Notes: generated from the sequence alone by a model not told the origin. Shown: positions 52,901-61,505, counted from the first letter of the stretch. The stretch: DNA of 64,000 nt from Ulvibacterium sp965228935 (GCF_965228935.1 NZ_OZ245846.1:1798001-1862000), one strand, 5' to 3'. Numbers and translations are program-made.

Positions 52901-53505
52901 ATTTCATCCTCCGGCATCATGGCTTTTATGACATCGTCGGGTATGGCATCGATCTTGGATATTTCGTGGGAAGTCCTAAAACCGTCAAAAATATTTAAAA
53001 AGGGTACCCTAGCTTTTAAAGTAGCTACTTGGGCAATCAAGGCGAAGTCCATAGCCTCCTGTACGGAACCGCCAAAGAGCATGGAGAATCCGGTCTGTCT
53101 GGCGGCCATTACATCGGAATGGTCCCCAAAAATGGAAAGCGCATGCGTAGCCACGGTCCTGGCGGCCACATGGATGACATTGGGAAGCAATTCCCCTGCT
53201 ATTTTGTACATGTTGGGAATCATCAACAGCAACCCTTGGGACGCCGTAAATGTTGTTGTTAAGGCACCGGCCTGTAGGGATCCGTGCACAGCTCCGGAAG
53301 CACCGCCCTCACTCTGCATTTCAACGATTCGGGGTACATTGTCCCATATATTCTTTTCACCATTGGAGCTGAACACATCTACGTGCTCACCCATGGGGGA
53401 AGCGGGGGTAATGGGATAAATGGCGCAAACTTCATTGGTCTTGTGGGCAATTCTTGCAACGGCCTCATTCGCATCGCAAATGAGTTTTGGGAAATCTTTT
53501 TTCAT
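49975..53505 (-). CDS. nifJ: pyruvate:ferredoxin (flavodoxin) oxidoreductase
   Basis: The 1176-aa single-chain enzyme interconverts pyruvate + CoA and acetyl-CoA + CO2 with reduced ferredoxin. Domains in order: TPP pyrimidine-binding domain I (YPITPASPMGEHVD near residue 30), domain II, and the gamma-like domain (FYGLGSDGTVGANKNS near 430). A 2[4Fe-4S] domain follows with CTQCNKCVAICP at 691-702 and CTGCDLCVAVCP at 749-760. The C-terminal TPP domain has CSGCGETPY, GDGWAYDIGYGG and SNTGGQ. All cofactor motifs are intact. It is followed by a HEPN-like gene and preceded by a ferredoxin gene in the same direction. Confidence 0.96.
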   Translation of the reverse strand: MKKDFPKLICDANEAVARIAHKTNEVCAIYPITPASPMGEHVDVFSSNGEKNIWDNVPRIVEMQSEGGASGAVHGSLQAGALTTTFTASQGLLLMIPNMYKIAGELLPNVIHVAARTVATHALSIFGDHSDVMAARQTGFSMLFGGSVQEAMDFALIAQVATLKARVPFLNIFDGFRTSHEISKIDAIPDDVIKAMMPEDEIMAHKKRSLDPDHPVVRGTSQNPDVFFQAREASNIYYDKVPGIVQGTMDEFYKHTGRRYSLFYYVGHPEAEKIIVIMGSGQGPVLEVVDTMVENGEKVGAIIIRLFRPFSIKHFIDAVPKTVKKVAVLDRTKEPGSTGEPLYLDIVTAFAESDRALPTIIGGRFGLSSKEFDPAMVKAVYDELDKSVPKKHFTIGINDDVSYTSLEIGKRFKTAKETFNCMFYGLGSDGTVGANKNSIKIIGETTDNYVQGYFVYDSKKAGAQTISHLRFGPEPIYSSYLIHKANFIACHQFNFIEKYDLLRNIKKGGTFLLNAPYSKDEIWEKLPEQLQQDIVENELEFYVVDATKVAHEAKLGKRTNTVLQTCFFAISGVLPKEEAIEKIKNAIVKSYSHKGDKIVQMNFNAVDKSLENLQKVDYPKKITNKWALKPMMTGTEDPFVKDILGKILAGKGDELPVSAFPVDGTFPTGTSQYEKRGIADYIPVWDDTDLCTQCNKCVAICPHAAIRAKVVPNEDLADAPAGLKAVPAKGRPFNKETESYILQVSPEDCTGCDLCVAVCPAESKEIEDFKSINMHKKIDVESVEDKNWDYFINLPDYDRTALQITNVKGSQFLEPLFEFSGACSGCGETPYIKMLTQLYGDSIMIANATGCSSIYGGNLPTTPYKTNEAGRGPAWANSLFEDNAEFGFGMKLALSKKQEIAVNLLKSLEPLVGNELVEAILNNPEANESQREEKFQHLDELKQILDTSDDPNAKKLNKLTEYLRRKSVWILGGDGWAYDIGYGGVDHVLASGEDINIMVLDTEVYSNTGGQTSKATPLGASAKFSVSGKRTSKKSLALQAVSYENVYVAQVAMGAKDMQTLKAIEEAEAYPGPSLIVAYSHCGEHGYDLKDGALQQKKAVETGYWPLFRFDPSKPKGKKFRLDSKEPNAPLTDFMYNETRFTRVAKENKELGEELLKQAQEEVDTRWERLELYRNM

Positions 53506-53686
53506 CTTGGACAGCTTGTATTACAATACCGGATTATATAAAAGGTAGTTACTCTATTGTACACAATACACCTTTTTTAATGGTATAGGATTCTTAATTA
53601 CTTCTATAAAAATAATGCGCGTAGTACTCTCATAACATGATATTTATCAGGAAAACCCTTGGGATGCCCGGTATCGGCAACAACAA

Positions 53687-53724
53687 AAAACCACCATCGA
53701 CACTTTCAGATCGATGGTGGTTTT
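53687..53724. terminator. strong intrinsic terminator between ferredoxin and nifJ
   Basis: AAAACCACCATCGA (53687-53700) pairs perfectly with TCGATGGTGGTTTT (53711-53724). On the minus strand a T-run follows, so it terminates the ferredoxin transcript, leaving nifJ with its own promoter in 53506-53680. I see no clear TAnnTTTG there. An inverted repeat ATTGT-ac-ACAAT is near 53556-53567. Confidence 0.85.
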
Positions 53725-53797
53725 ATGACATCATGTCAACTAACTAGAACGTTACATTAAGAATGGCAAAATCTGGAAGATTCATTTAACGAAGAAG

Positions 53798-54151
53798 TTA
53801 TTCATCATATAACCAAGCCTTCTTCGCCAACAGTTGTTCTTCCGTTTCAACATGATTGTCATCGGGCACACAACAGTCTACCGGGCAAACGGAGGCGCAT
53901 TGTGGCTCATCATGAAATCCTTCACATTCCGTACACTTATCCGGTACAATAAAATAGAATTCCTCGGATATCGGTTCGTTTTCGGCATCGGCATCAACCT
54001 CTTCCCCGTTGGAGGGCAAGGTAACCATGCCGTTTAATTCGGTTTCGTCCGCGTAGGACCACTCTTGATCGGGTTCGTAAATTGCCGTATTCGGACATTC
54101 AGAAATACAGGCATCGCAGTTAATACATTCATCTGTTATAATGATAGCCAT
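53798..54151 (-). CDS. dicluster 4Fe-4S ferredoxin
   Basis: This 117-aa protein has the first cluster CINCDACISECPNTAI. The second motif, CTECEGFHDEPQCASVCPVDCC, has an expanded C-x2-C-x8-C-x3-C spacing as in Alvin-type 2[4Fe-4S] ferredoxins. An acidic insert of about 45 residues lies between the clusters, and the C-terminal tail is longer than in clostridial ferredoxins. It is divergent from korA and next to nifJ, so it is the likely electron carrier for both enzymes. Confidence 0.93.
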   Translation of the reverse strand: MAIIITDECINCDACISECPNTAIYEPDQEWSYADETELNGMVTLPSNGEEVDADAENEPISEEFYFIVPDKCTECEGFHDEPQCASVCPVDCCVPDDNHVETEEQLLAKKAWLYDE

Positions 54152-54287
54152 TTTTCCCTATTTTTAATGTTTAGATATGTAAATTTAGGAGTATACTTAC
54201 GGGGAATTAATGATAAAAATCATATTTCCAGGAAAAGGGCGAGATTATTTTTGAGCGCTATTTATTAACCTCTTTTTGTTTTTTCGT

Positions 54288-56159
54288 ATGGCCAAAAAGC
54301 CTCTTATATTTGAATATGCGGACCAAGGGAATAAAGTTTTGGAAGCCGTGGTGGTTCGCTTTGTCGGTGACTCTGGAGATGGTATGCAATTGACGGGAAC
54401 CCAGTTTTCGGATACCTCGGCCATGTTCGGTAACGATGTGGCCACTTTTCCCAACTATCCTGCTGAAATTAGGGCGCCCCAAGGAAGTTTATACGGTGTT
54501 TCCGGCTTTCAGGTACATATCGGAAGTATAGAGGTCAATACGCCGGGGGACAATGTAGATTTGCTCGTGGCCATGAATCCCGCCGGCCTAAAGACCAATT
54601 TGTATGCCGTGAAGCCGGGGCATACCATTATCGTGGATACGGATTCCTTTGGCCGAAAGAATCTGGAAAAAGCAAAATATGAGACCAATCCTTTGGAGGA
54701 TGGTAGTTTGGAAAATTATAGGGTCATAGAAGTTGCCATGACTTCACTGACCAAGGAGACCCTTAAAGATCTTACGGGCATTGATAACAAAAGTATTACC
54801 CGGAGCAAAAATATGTTCGCGCTGGGCATGGTGTATTGGATGTACCATCGTTCCCCAAAACACACCATAGATTTTTTAAAACGGAAATTTAAGGATAAGC
54901 CACTGATTGCCGAAGCCAATACGAAGGTACTTAACGCCGGCTACTATTTTGCCGAGACCTTGGAACTCATTCCCAATGCGTATACCATTGCCCCTGCCAA
55001 AATGCCTGCGGGGACGTATAGGATCTTGTTGGGGAATACGGCTACTGCCTGGGGGTTTCTGGCGGCCGCGGAGAAGTCTGGCCTGGAACTATTTTTGGGC
55101 TCGTATCCTATTACTCCGGCTTCGGATATTCTTCATGAATTGGTGAAGCATAAGCACTTTGGTGTAAAAACACTACAAGCGGAGGACGAGATTGCAGGAA
55201 TCACCTCGGCGATAGGGGCTTCTTTCGCGGGAAACTTGGCCATTACCACAACTTCGGGTCCGGGCCTTGCCCTTAAGGGGGAAGCCATGGGCTTGGCCAT
55301 GATGGTGGAACTTCCCTTGGTAGTAGTGAATGTGCAGCGGGGCGGTCCTTCTACGGGACTGCCTACAAAGACGGAGCAGTCGGATTTGTTGCAGGCCATG
55401 TATGGCCGGAATGGGGAAAGTCCGGTTATCGTCGTTGCAGCAAGCACCCCTGCCAATTGCTTCGATTTTGCATATGAGGCCGCAAAATTGACCTTGGAGC
55501 ATATGACTCCCGTAGTTTTATTGACGGATGGCTATATTGCCAACGGTTCGGCTCCTTGGAAAATCAAGACCATCGCCGAAATGCCCGAGATCAAAAGCAA
55601 TAGGGTAAAAGAGGCCAAGGAAAATTGGCACCCCTACGATAGGGATCCGGATACGTTGGCACGTAATTGGGCCATACCGGGAACGGAGGGACTGGAGCAC
55701 CGTATCGGTGGTTTGGAAAAGGACCGCATTACCGGAAACGTATCCTATGTGCCGGAAAATCACGGATACATGACCAAAATCCGATCCGAGAAAATCAAAC
55801 GGGTCAAGAATTTTATCCCAGAATTGGAGACCGAATTTAGCGATTCCGGTCGTCTATTGGTAGTTGGTTGGGGAGGCACGTATGGTTCCCTGCATACCGC
55901 CGTAAAGCAATTGCATGGTGAAGGCCATACGGACATTGGCCTGGCCCATTTTAACTATATTAATCCGTTGCCCCGAAATACTGGGGAAATCCTTAAGAGG
56001 TTCGGTAAAATTGTAGTCTGCGAATTGAATAACGGTCAATTTGCGAAAGTACTGCGAATCAATTTTGATGGATTTAAGTTTTTGCAGTTCAACAAGGTTC
56101 AGGGACTGCCTTTTGGAAACGATGAACTCGTACAGAAGTTCAAACAACTCATACAGTAA
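54288..56159 (+). CDS. korA: 2-oxoglutarate (2-oxoacid):ferredoxin oxidoreductase, fused gamma-alpha subunit
   Basis: The ATG at 54288 (MAKKPLIFEYADQG) gives a 623-aa subunit. The N-terminal gamma domain has VVRFVGDSGDGMQLTGTQF (about 20-200). It is followed by the alpha TPP-pyrimidine domain with LFLGSYPITPASDILHEL and ITTTSGPGLALKGEAMGLA. It pairs with korB 2 bp downstream to interconvert 2-oxoglutarate + CoA and succinyl-CoA + CO2 with ferredoxin. Specificity for 2-oxoglutarate rather than another 2-oxoacid is inferred from family resemblance. Confidence 0.92.
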   Translation: MAKKPLIFEYADQGNKVLEAVVVRFVGDSGDGMQLTGTQFSDTSAMFGNDVATFPNYPAEIRAPQGSLYGVSGFQVHIGSIEVNTPGDNVDLLVAMNPAGLKTNLYAVKPGHTIIVDTDSFGRKNLEKAKYETNPLEDGSLENYRVIEVAMTSLTKETLKDLTGIDNKSITRSKNMFALGMVYWMYHRSPKHTIDFLKRKFKDKPLIAEANTKVLNAGYYFAETLELIPNAYTIAPAKMPAGTYRILLGNTATAWGFLAAAEKSGLELFLGSYPITPASDILHELVKHKHFGVKTLQAEDEIAGITSAIGASFAGNLAITTTSGPGLALKGEAMGLAMMVELPLVVVNVQRGGPSTGLPTKTEQSDLLQAMYGRNGESPVIVVAASTPANCFDFAYEAAKLTLEHMTPVVLLTDGYIANGSAPWKIKTIAEMPEIKSNRVKEAKENWHPYDRDPDTLARNWAIPGTEGLEHRIGGLEKDRITGNVSYVPENHGYMTKIRSEKIKRVKNFIPELETEFSDSGRLLVVGWGGTYGSLHTAVKQLHGEGHTDIGLAHFNYINPLPRNTGEILKRFGKIVVCELNNGQFAKVLRINFDGFKFLQFNKVQGLPFGNDELVQKFKQLIQ

Positions 56160-56161
56160 TT

Positions 56162-57175
56162 ATGGAAACAACTGCTCCAAAAAAATATACATTCAAGGAT
56201 TTTGCCAGTGATCAAGAGGTACGTTGGTGCCCAGGTTGCGATGATTATGTGATTTTAAGGGCCATGCAAAAGGCACTTCCGGAAATCGGTGTTAAAAAAG
56301 AAGATGTTGTCTTTATTTCGGGGATTGGATGCTCCTCCCGTTTTCCCTATTATATGGATACCTACGGCATGCATGGTATTCATGGAAGGGCCCCGGCCAT
56401 TGCCACAGGGGTGAAACTGGCGAATCCCGAGTTAAGTGTATGGGTCATTACGGGGGATGGGGATAGTATGGCCATAGGGGGCAATCACCTGATTCATATT
56501 CTACGTAGGAACATCGATTTGAACATTGTTTTGTTCAATAACGAGATTTATGGATTGACCAAAGGTCAGTTTTCACCGACTTCCTTGGTTGGACAAAGAA
56601 CAAAATCCTCGCCCCATGGAAATACGCAACCTCCATTTTCCACGGGTGAACTGGCCTTGGGCGCCCGAGCGCGGTTTTTTGCCCGGGTAGGGGGGAATAC
56701 ACCCAAAGAGATGACGGACTTGTTCATCGCCGCCGAAAGTTTTAAGGGTACGGCGTTGATCGAGGTAATGCAGAACTGCCCCATTTTTAATGATGGCTGC
56801 TTTTCCCATTTTACCGATAGAAAGGTACGGGAAGACCAACAGTTGTTCGTGGAGCATGACAAACCGATGATTTTTGGGAAGGACAAGGATAAAGGATTGG
56901 TCCTTAATGGACTGCAGTTGGGAGTAGTTACCTTGGGGGAGAAAGGGGTCACGGAAGAGGATATTTTGGTACATAATGCCAAGGCCCAAGATCCTACTTT
57001 GCATCAAATGTTGGTGCGCTTATCATATCCTTTGGTTACTGGGATCATACGAAGTTTTGAAGATGTTACCTTGGAAGAACGGGACGATGCCCTTACGGCC
57101 CAGGTAAAGGCCAATTCCCATTTTACCAAAACGGACGATTTATTCTTTTCCGGCGAAACCTATGAAGTGAAGTAA
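56162..57175 (+). CDS. korB: 2-oxoglutarate (2-oxoacid):ferredoxin oxidoreductase beta subunit
   Basis: The 337-aa subunit binds TPP and one 4Fe-4S cluster. WCPGCDDYVIL holds the first cysteines, GIGCSSRFPYYM the next. GDGDSMAIGGNH is the TPP-Mg motif, with NNEIYGLTKGQFSPTS after it. It is of normal length. The operon with korA is complete in two genes, as in other Bacteroidota. Confidence 0.94.
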   Translation: METTAPKKYTFKDFASDQEVRWCPGCDDYVILRAMQKALPEIGVKKEDVVFISGIGCSSRFPYYMDTYGMHGIHGRAPAIATGVKLANPELSVWVITGDGDSMAIGGNHLIHILRRNIDLNIVLFNNEIYGLTKGQFSPTSLVGQRTKSSPHGNTQPPFSTGELALGARARFFARVGGNTPKEMTDLFIAAESFKGTALIEVMQNCPIFNDGCFSHFTDRKVREDQQLFVEHDKPMIFGKDKDKGLVLNGLQLGVVTLGEKGVTEEDILVHNAKAQDPTLHQMLVRLSYPLVTGIIRSFEDVTLEERDDALTAQVKANSHFTKTDDLFFSGETYEVK

Positions 57176-57219
57176 TTCCCATAAAATAGAATCGGCACTT
57201 TTTCAGGGAAACCGTTAAT

Positions 57220-58224
57220 TTACATTTTTGTTTTTTTTAGCCACCAATCCAATCTGGTCTCAGGTTTATAATTTGTTACTTTGGGCAGGGTTTCCGCCCT
57301 TTCAATTTGTAGCGTATTCAAGTTGGCTACTACCGACCAAATGGTTCCGAACCGCTCCTTTTTTAGATTTAGGCATATGCATTTGTCCGAGAGAATTCCC
57401 TTGGCTTTTTTCATATCCATCGTTTTTAGGGAAAGCAAACTCCGTTTTAGATGATCATATCTTTCGAAGCTTTGGCTCCATTCCACCTTGCCTCGGTCAA
57501 AGACTTTCATTTGGGGCGATATGAATTGATTGGTAATATATAAGAAAGGTTTCCCTTCTTTTGGATAGCGAATATTGCTTTTTTGAGGAGCGGACTCCAC
57601 CACTGCGATACTACCATTGCGATCTGCAATAAGAAAGTTATTGGCCGAGGAGACCTTTGTGTTTCTAATGAGTGCAACGGCTTTTTCAGTGGAATCACAA
57701 TTTTCCAAGACCTTTCTGATTATAAAATGAAAGCTGATCCCGGGTCTCGTTTCCGTCCCATTTACGAAGGACATAGCAATGGATAGCCCCTTTTCGTTAA
57801 TGCCATCGGCACGTCCAATGAACACATCGGATTGGCTGATGTAGGCATATTTATCGGTTGGAGCGATGAGACTACTCTCCGTAAATTTTTTGTACTCAAA
57901 AAGCATATCGTAATTACGTGCCATAATTACCGAATCCCCATTGGCAAAGGCAAACACGCTGCATTGTCCTGTAGTACCCAATACCCCAAGACTCAAAAGG
58001 AATGCTCCCAATCTTTCTGGTCTATCCCCGATTCCTTGGGCAAAACCCTCTATTTCCTCTACTACCTCAGGATAGAATGTTTTAAGTTCTCGATAGGATT
58101 GGAGTCCGAAATCCAATCTTTGGGAGTTCATGGGCGGGATTTTAAAATTGGCCTTTTCAGATAGGAGTGTTCCATACTTCAACCCCATTTCATGGAATGA
58201 TCCGTACAGTCTTGGGTGATACAT
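57220..58224 (-). CDS. C45-type Ntn hydrolase (acyl-CoA:6-APA acyltransferase-like)
   Basis: This 334-aa protein shows the autoprocessing site of the C45 family. Gly86-Gln87 is followed by Cys88 in GQCSVFAFANGDSVIMARNYD, where Cys88 would become the N-terminal nucleophile. A Ntn alpha-beta-beta-alpha body follows with GLSIAMSFVNG and ANNFLIADRNG. Family members are penicillin acyltransferase, choloylglycine-type amidases and peptidases. The substrate is unknown. No signal peptide, so it is cytoplasmic. Convergent with korB. Confidence 0.82.
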   Translation of the reverse strand: MYHPRLYGSFHEMGLKYGTLLSEKANFKIPPMNSQRLDFGLQSYRELKTFYPEVVEEIEGFAQGIGDRPERLGAFLLSLGVLGTTGQCSVFAFANGDSVIMARNYDMLFEYKKFTESSLIAPTDKYAYISQSDVFIGRADGINEKGLSIAMSFVNGTETRPGISFHFIIRKVLENCDSTEKAVALIRNTKVSSANNFLIADRNGSIAVVESAPQKSNIRYPKEGKPFLYITNQFISPQMKVFDRGKVEWSQSFERYDHLKRSLLSLKTMDMKKAKGILSDKCICLNLKKERFGTIWSVVANLNTLQIERAETLPKVTNYKPETRLDWWLKKTKM

Positions 58225-58248
58225 ATTAAGCTGTTTTTAGGTTTGGTT

Positions 58249-59319
58249 TTAAAAGTTTACCCCTAGTACCAATTCAAATCCCAAATCGGTTCGGTAGACT
58301 TTGGATGTCTCGAACTGCTGGAAGAAATCCAGTCCAAAAACAAAGCCGGATTTTCTCCAGGGAATAAAACGGATCCCTTGGCTGGCCCCTGCACCGATTA
58401 CAAAGTTAAAGGAGCTATTACCTTCAAGATTTTCCAGGATTTCAAAGCCAATTGGGATGTTGGCACTCAAGGCGGCATATACTCCAGGGGTTATTCTTTT
58501 ATACACAAAATACAGTTCAGGTCGTAACACATAGGAGTTCACCTCGTTAAAACCATTTTCAGCGGCTATTCCCGGCCGTGCCCATGTTACTTCTATGGAA
58601 GTCTCATAGGGCCTGATGAACCCTTTTTTACTATCCACAAATCCCGTATAACTTATTCCATATCCTTCAAAATAGGTACTGCGCATGCCCTTTGCCGTAA
58701 TCAAATTAAACCATTGCCCTAAACTGGCATCCATTTGCAGCCCATTTTTGGGAGTTTTAAAATGGTTTACTAACGGGTTTGGATCATCTTTCCGGTAATT
58801 GCTCAAAAAGGCCAACATACAGTATTCAAGGGCGGCCCTGATCCTTTTTTCATGTGTGCCATACAATCCCGATTTGTCATCCAGCTCAAAAACCTGGTCT
58901 TCATTGTGTGATAGGCGAAACACCTCTTTAAACTTTCCCTCGGCTTTTTCGAGAAACGTCAAGCTTATATGGGCCCTTGCAATCCGGGCAATACCTCTAT
59001 TCATTCTTCTTTTGGATTCCTGGATGTTCAAGGCCTCGATTTTAATGTAAATAGGGTTGTTTTTTTCCTGCTTTGGTAAGGAAAGCCCGTAAAAGTGCTT
59101 CACCACCGACTCGGCACCGCCATCCAGGTACAATCTTACCTCATCTCCATTTGGATCGGTTTGTCGGCCTAAGGAAGGATCGTCCCGTTCGTCAAGGACA
59201 CCGGCAACATACACCGCCGTATTCTCCACCGGAAAGGGGACCGCCTTTAGGGAAAGGGTCTCTTGGGAGGAAACCATAGTGTGCAGGCAAACGGTTAGAC
59301 TTAAAAAAAATAATTTCAT
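58249..59319 (-). CDS. predicted outer-membrane or secreted protein, unknown family
   Basis: The ATG at 59319 (MKLFFLSLTVCLHTMVSSQ) gives a 356-aa protein with a signal peptide. The N-terminal ~175 residues look like a soluble domain. The C-terminal half has alternating beta strands (YISYTGF-type aromatic patterns) and ends in the terminal Phe of LVLGVNF, as outer-membrane barrels do. An in-frame extension to 59382 runs into the upstream gene and is rejected. It is 10 bp downstream of a lipocalin-like gene. Function unknown. Confidence 0.7.
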   Translation of the reverse strand: MKLFFLSLTVCLHTMVSSQETLSLKAVPFPVENTAVYVAGVLDERDDPSLGRQTDPNGDEVRLYLDGGAESVVKHFYGLSLPKQEKNNPIYIKIEALNIQESKRRMNRGIARIARAHISLTFLEKAEGKFKEVFRLSHNEDQVFELDDKSGLYGTHEKRIRAALEYCMLAFLSNYRKDDPNPLVNHFKTPKNGLQMDASLGQWFNLITAKGMRSTYFEGYGISYTGFVDSKKGFIRPYETSIEVTWARPGIAAENGFNEVNSYVLRPELYFVYKRITPGVYAALSANIPIGFEILENLEGNSSFNFVIGAGASQGIRFIPWRKSGFVFGLDFFQQFETSKVYRTDLGFELVLGVNF

Positions 59320-59329
59320 TTCTTCCCGC

Positions 59330-59710
59330 TTAGGTTCCGGATACGTAATGTACTTCCCAGGCCCTGTGTTCGTCCACATCATAGACCACCACTAAGGATC
59401 TTGTAGAAAGAAAATAGATATACATCTTTTCTATGTGGTCGTCGGCACTCTTTAACTCCAAGTATGTACCATTGGTATTCAAAACCCAAGTCCCCGAATC
59501 CGATTCTCCTTGGGTTATCGCCGTATACGTCATGTCTGAGTTTAGCCTAATGTAGTCCCCCATTTCCTTTTTAGGGGGTGGATAGTATTGGGCCTCATCG
59601 GAATATTTGTCCAAATACCAGGTTTTATACAAATCCTCCTTGTCAATTTTTTGTGCGTAAAGACATCCAAAGAGCACAGGGAGTAAAAAAAACGTCAATG
59701 TCTTATTCAT
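59330..59710 (-). CDS. lipocalin-like small secreted protein
   Basis: This 126-aa protein has a signal peptide with a possible lipobox (LLPVLFGC). The body starts with a W-containing segment (DLYKTWYLDKYS). Repeated strands follow: DYIRLNSDMTYTAIT, SGTWVLNTNGTYLELK and SLVVVYDVDEHRAWEVHYV. This is the pattern of lipocalin-like DUF families in Bacteroidota. It is upstream of, and probably cotranscribed with, the outer-membrane protein gene. Confidence 0.7.
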   Translation of the reverse strand: MNKTLTFFLLPVLFGCLYAQKIDKEDLYKTWYLDKYSDEAQYYPPPKKEMGDYIRLNSDMTYTAITQGESDSGTWVLNTNGTYLELKSADDHIEKMYIYFLSTRSLVVVYDVDEHRAWEVHYVSGT

Positions 59711-60070
59711 AAATGGTTTAGTTCTATTTGCGTAATATTCTTGTAAAACTTGATTTTCAGGGGCCTAAATGTTGTGCGCCATAGTGTTCCCTTAAACGGG
59801 GATGCTCTACTGTGCGAATTGAAAGTGGTTCCCATTTTGGGAGGACAAAAATATTGCCGGGAAATGGATTTTTACAACATGAAAGTCAAGAATTGGTAAT
59901 TTTTTAACAAGGCATTAAGTATGAACAAAAGGCCTACGGGCGCCCAGTCGATTACTAATCGCTATTTTGGCGCATGGTTCAAAAAAAGGGTTTCATTCAA
60001 TGATCATCCTTATGAATTTTAGTTCAGTCAAGAAATTGCCCAATGACCATAAAAATCGAAGGATTCCTAT
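59711..60070. other. 360-bp gap, nothing recognised
   Basis: No reading frame with a credible start, RNA gene or repeat is seen. A short inverted repeat (TCCCA/TGGGA) near 59838 and a GC-richer patch at 59938-59950 are the only structure. Confidence 0.4.
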
Positions 60071-60799
60071 TCAAAATAAGAAGCGCCAGGTAATATGCAA
60101 GGGAGCGATTCTTGTGGAACCATCATTGAGAATAGGCGTAAATTGATACATAATACCCAAAGTGGAGGCATTCAATAAATCGAATTTTTTAAAGAATTGT
60201 CCTTTAAAGCCCACCATAAGTTCGGCTTGAAGAAGGGTTTGGTTGGCAAAATCACTTAAATGTACGCCATCATCCTCACCCTCGCTACGGAAAAAGTAGA
60301 CACTCCGAAGCCCGCTGGCCCCAGTGAAATCGAGTGTCTGTACAAAGCGGAAACCACCTTGCAGGAACATATTTCTACGATTGGCTCCATTGTTATCCAA
60401 AAAGTAGGTTCTAAGCTGTAGGGGAATGGCTAAATTCCGCTGCCGGATACCAGTATACTTTTTTTCCGGGCCGGCAGGTATGATATCCAATGTAGAAGGG
60501 GAAGTAAATTCAATATCACCGTCAAAGCTATAGACCAACTGTTCGAACTCCAAACCGGTAAGTAATGAAAACCTTTTGTGAAAAGCACGCTCGTATTGAG
60601 CTCCCAACTGAAGGTTTGTATTACCGTCCCTATAAATATCCGAAGGGAGGTCGTTTAGAAATGAAGATCCCGCTCCAAAGCTAATGTATATATTGTGATG
60701 GGACTCAAAACTGGTAAAAGTATCCTGGGCCTTTACGCTATTTTTGAGAAGTACTGAAACAAAGACTAAAGCGAGGGTGATTTTGAGATAGTGTACCAT
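60071..60799 (-). CDS. outer-membrane beta-barrel protein (OmpA/PorT-like small barrel)
   Basis: The ATG at 60799 (MVHYLKITLALVFVSVLLKNSVKAQ) gives a 242-aa protein with a signal peptide. Its strands are typical of eight-stranded barrels: IYISFGAGSSFLND, LQLGAQYERAF, LAIPLQLRTYFL, MFLQGGFRFVQ and LGIMYQFTPIL. It ends in the terminal Phe of ITWRFLF. The GTG at 60808 is a less likely start. The substrate or role is unknown. Confidence 0.78.
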   Translation of the reverse strand: MVHYLKITLALVFVSVLLKNSVKAQDTFTSFESHHNIYISFGAGSSFLNDLPSDIYRDGNTNLQLGAQYERAFHKRFSLLTGLEFEQLVYSFDGDIEFTSPSTLDIIPAGPEKKYTGIRQRNLAIPLQLRTYFLDNNGANRRNMFLQGGFRFVQTLDFTGASGLRSVYFFRSEGEDDGVHLSDFANQTLLQAELMVGFKGQFFKKFDLLNASTLGIMYQFTPILNDGSTRIAPLHITWRFLF

Positions 60800-60876
60800 A
60801 ATTTGCACCTTTTTCGTGTTTGATCAAATTGCGGTGCAAAGGTACTTTGAGCGGAATTTGGAAAAATTGACTTGGG

Positions 60877-61470
60877 TTAAGTTCGGTCCCGTTGTCCATA
60901 GATTCTTTTCTTGATACGGCTCAAGGACTCGGGTTTAACGTTGAGGTAACTGGCCAAATATTTTTGCGGAATACGGTTTACGTAGATGGGATCCTGTGAT
61001 ATCAATTCCAAGTAGCGTTCCTCGGGAGTAAGGGTAAGCAGAGCAAGTTCCCGTTCCTCCCTATAAATATAATATCCTTCGGTGGCCAATCGTCCCAAGC
61101 GCTCGCCAAAGGCGGAATCCTCATAAAGCTCCTGTAGTCGGTCATGATGAATGCTTACCAAGTTTACCTCTTCCAAAGCCTGGATAAAAAAATGAGAGGG
61201 GGTACGGGACAAAAACGAGGCATACGAATTGCTGAACTCCCCCTCAAAGGCAAACTCAAAACTGATTTCCTCATCACCTTTGAGTACATAATGACGTACG
61301 CAACCGGTAGCCACCACCGAGAGATGGTTTTCTATCTCGCCTTCTCGGATAATGTAATCGCCCTTATGATAATGGCGTACCTTAAGCGAGGCCCGAATAT
61401 GGGCCCAGTTCTCCTCGGGAATGGGCATGCCTGCTTCCAAAGCCGTTCTAAATGCCGTATATAGATCCAT
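60877..61470 (-). CDS. Crp/Fnr-family transcriptional regulator
   Basis: The ATG at 61470 (MDLYTAFRTALEAG) gives a 197-aa protein. It has a cyclic-nucleotide-binding-like beta-roll domain (about 20-120, YIIREGEIENHLSVVATGCVRHYV). A C-terminal HTH follows with IPQKYLASYLNVKPESLSRIKKRI. No Fe-S-type cysteine cluster is visible, so an oxygen-sensing Fnr role is unlikely. Small Bacteroidota members of this group often regulate neighbouring genes. The barrel protein gene is 78 bp downstream. Confidence 0.9.
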   Translation of the reverse strand: MDLYTAFRTALEAGMPIPEENWAHIRASLKVRHYHKGDYIIREGEIENHLSVVATGCVRHYVLKGDEEISFEFAFEGEFSNSYASFLSRTPSHFFIQALEEVNLVSIHHDRLQELYEDSAFGERLGRLATEGYYIYREERELALLTLTPEERYLELISQDPIYVNRIPQKYLASYLNVKPESLSRIKKRIYGQRDRT

Positions 61471-61505
61471 ATTGGCCAAGGTTGATGTTTTCCAATTTTC
61501 TTTTC

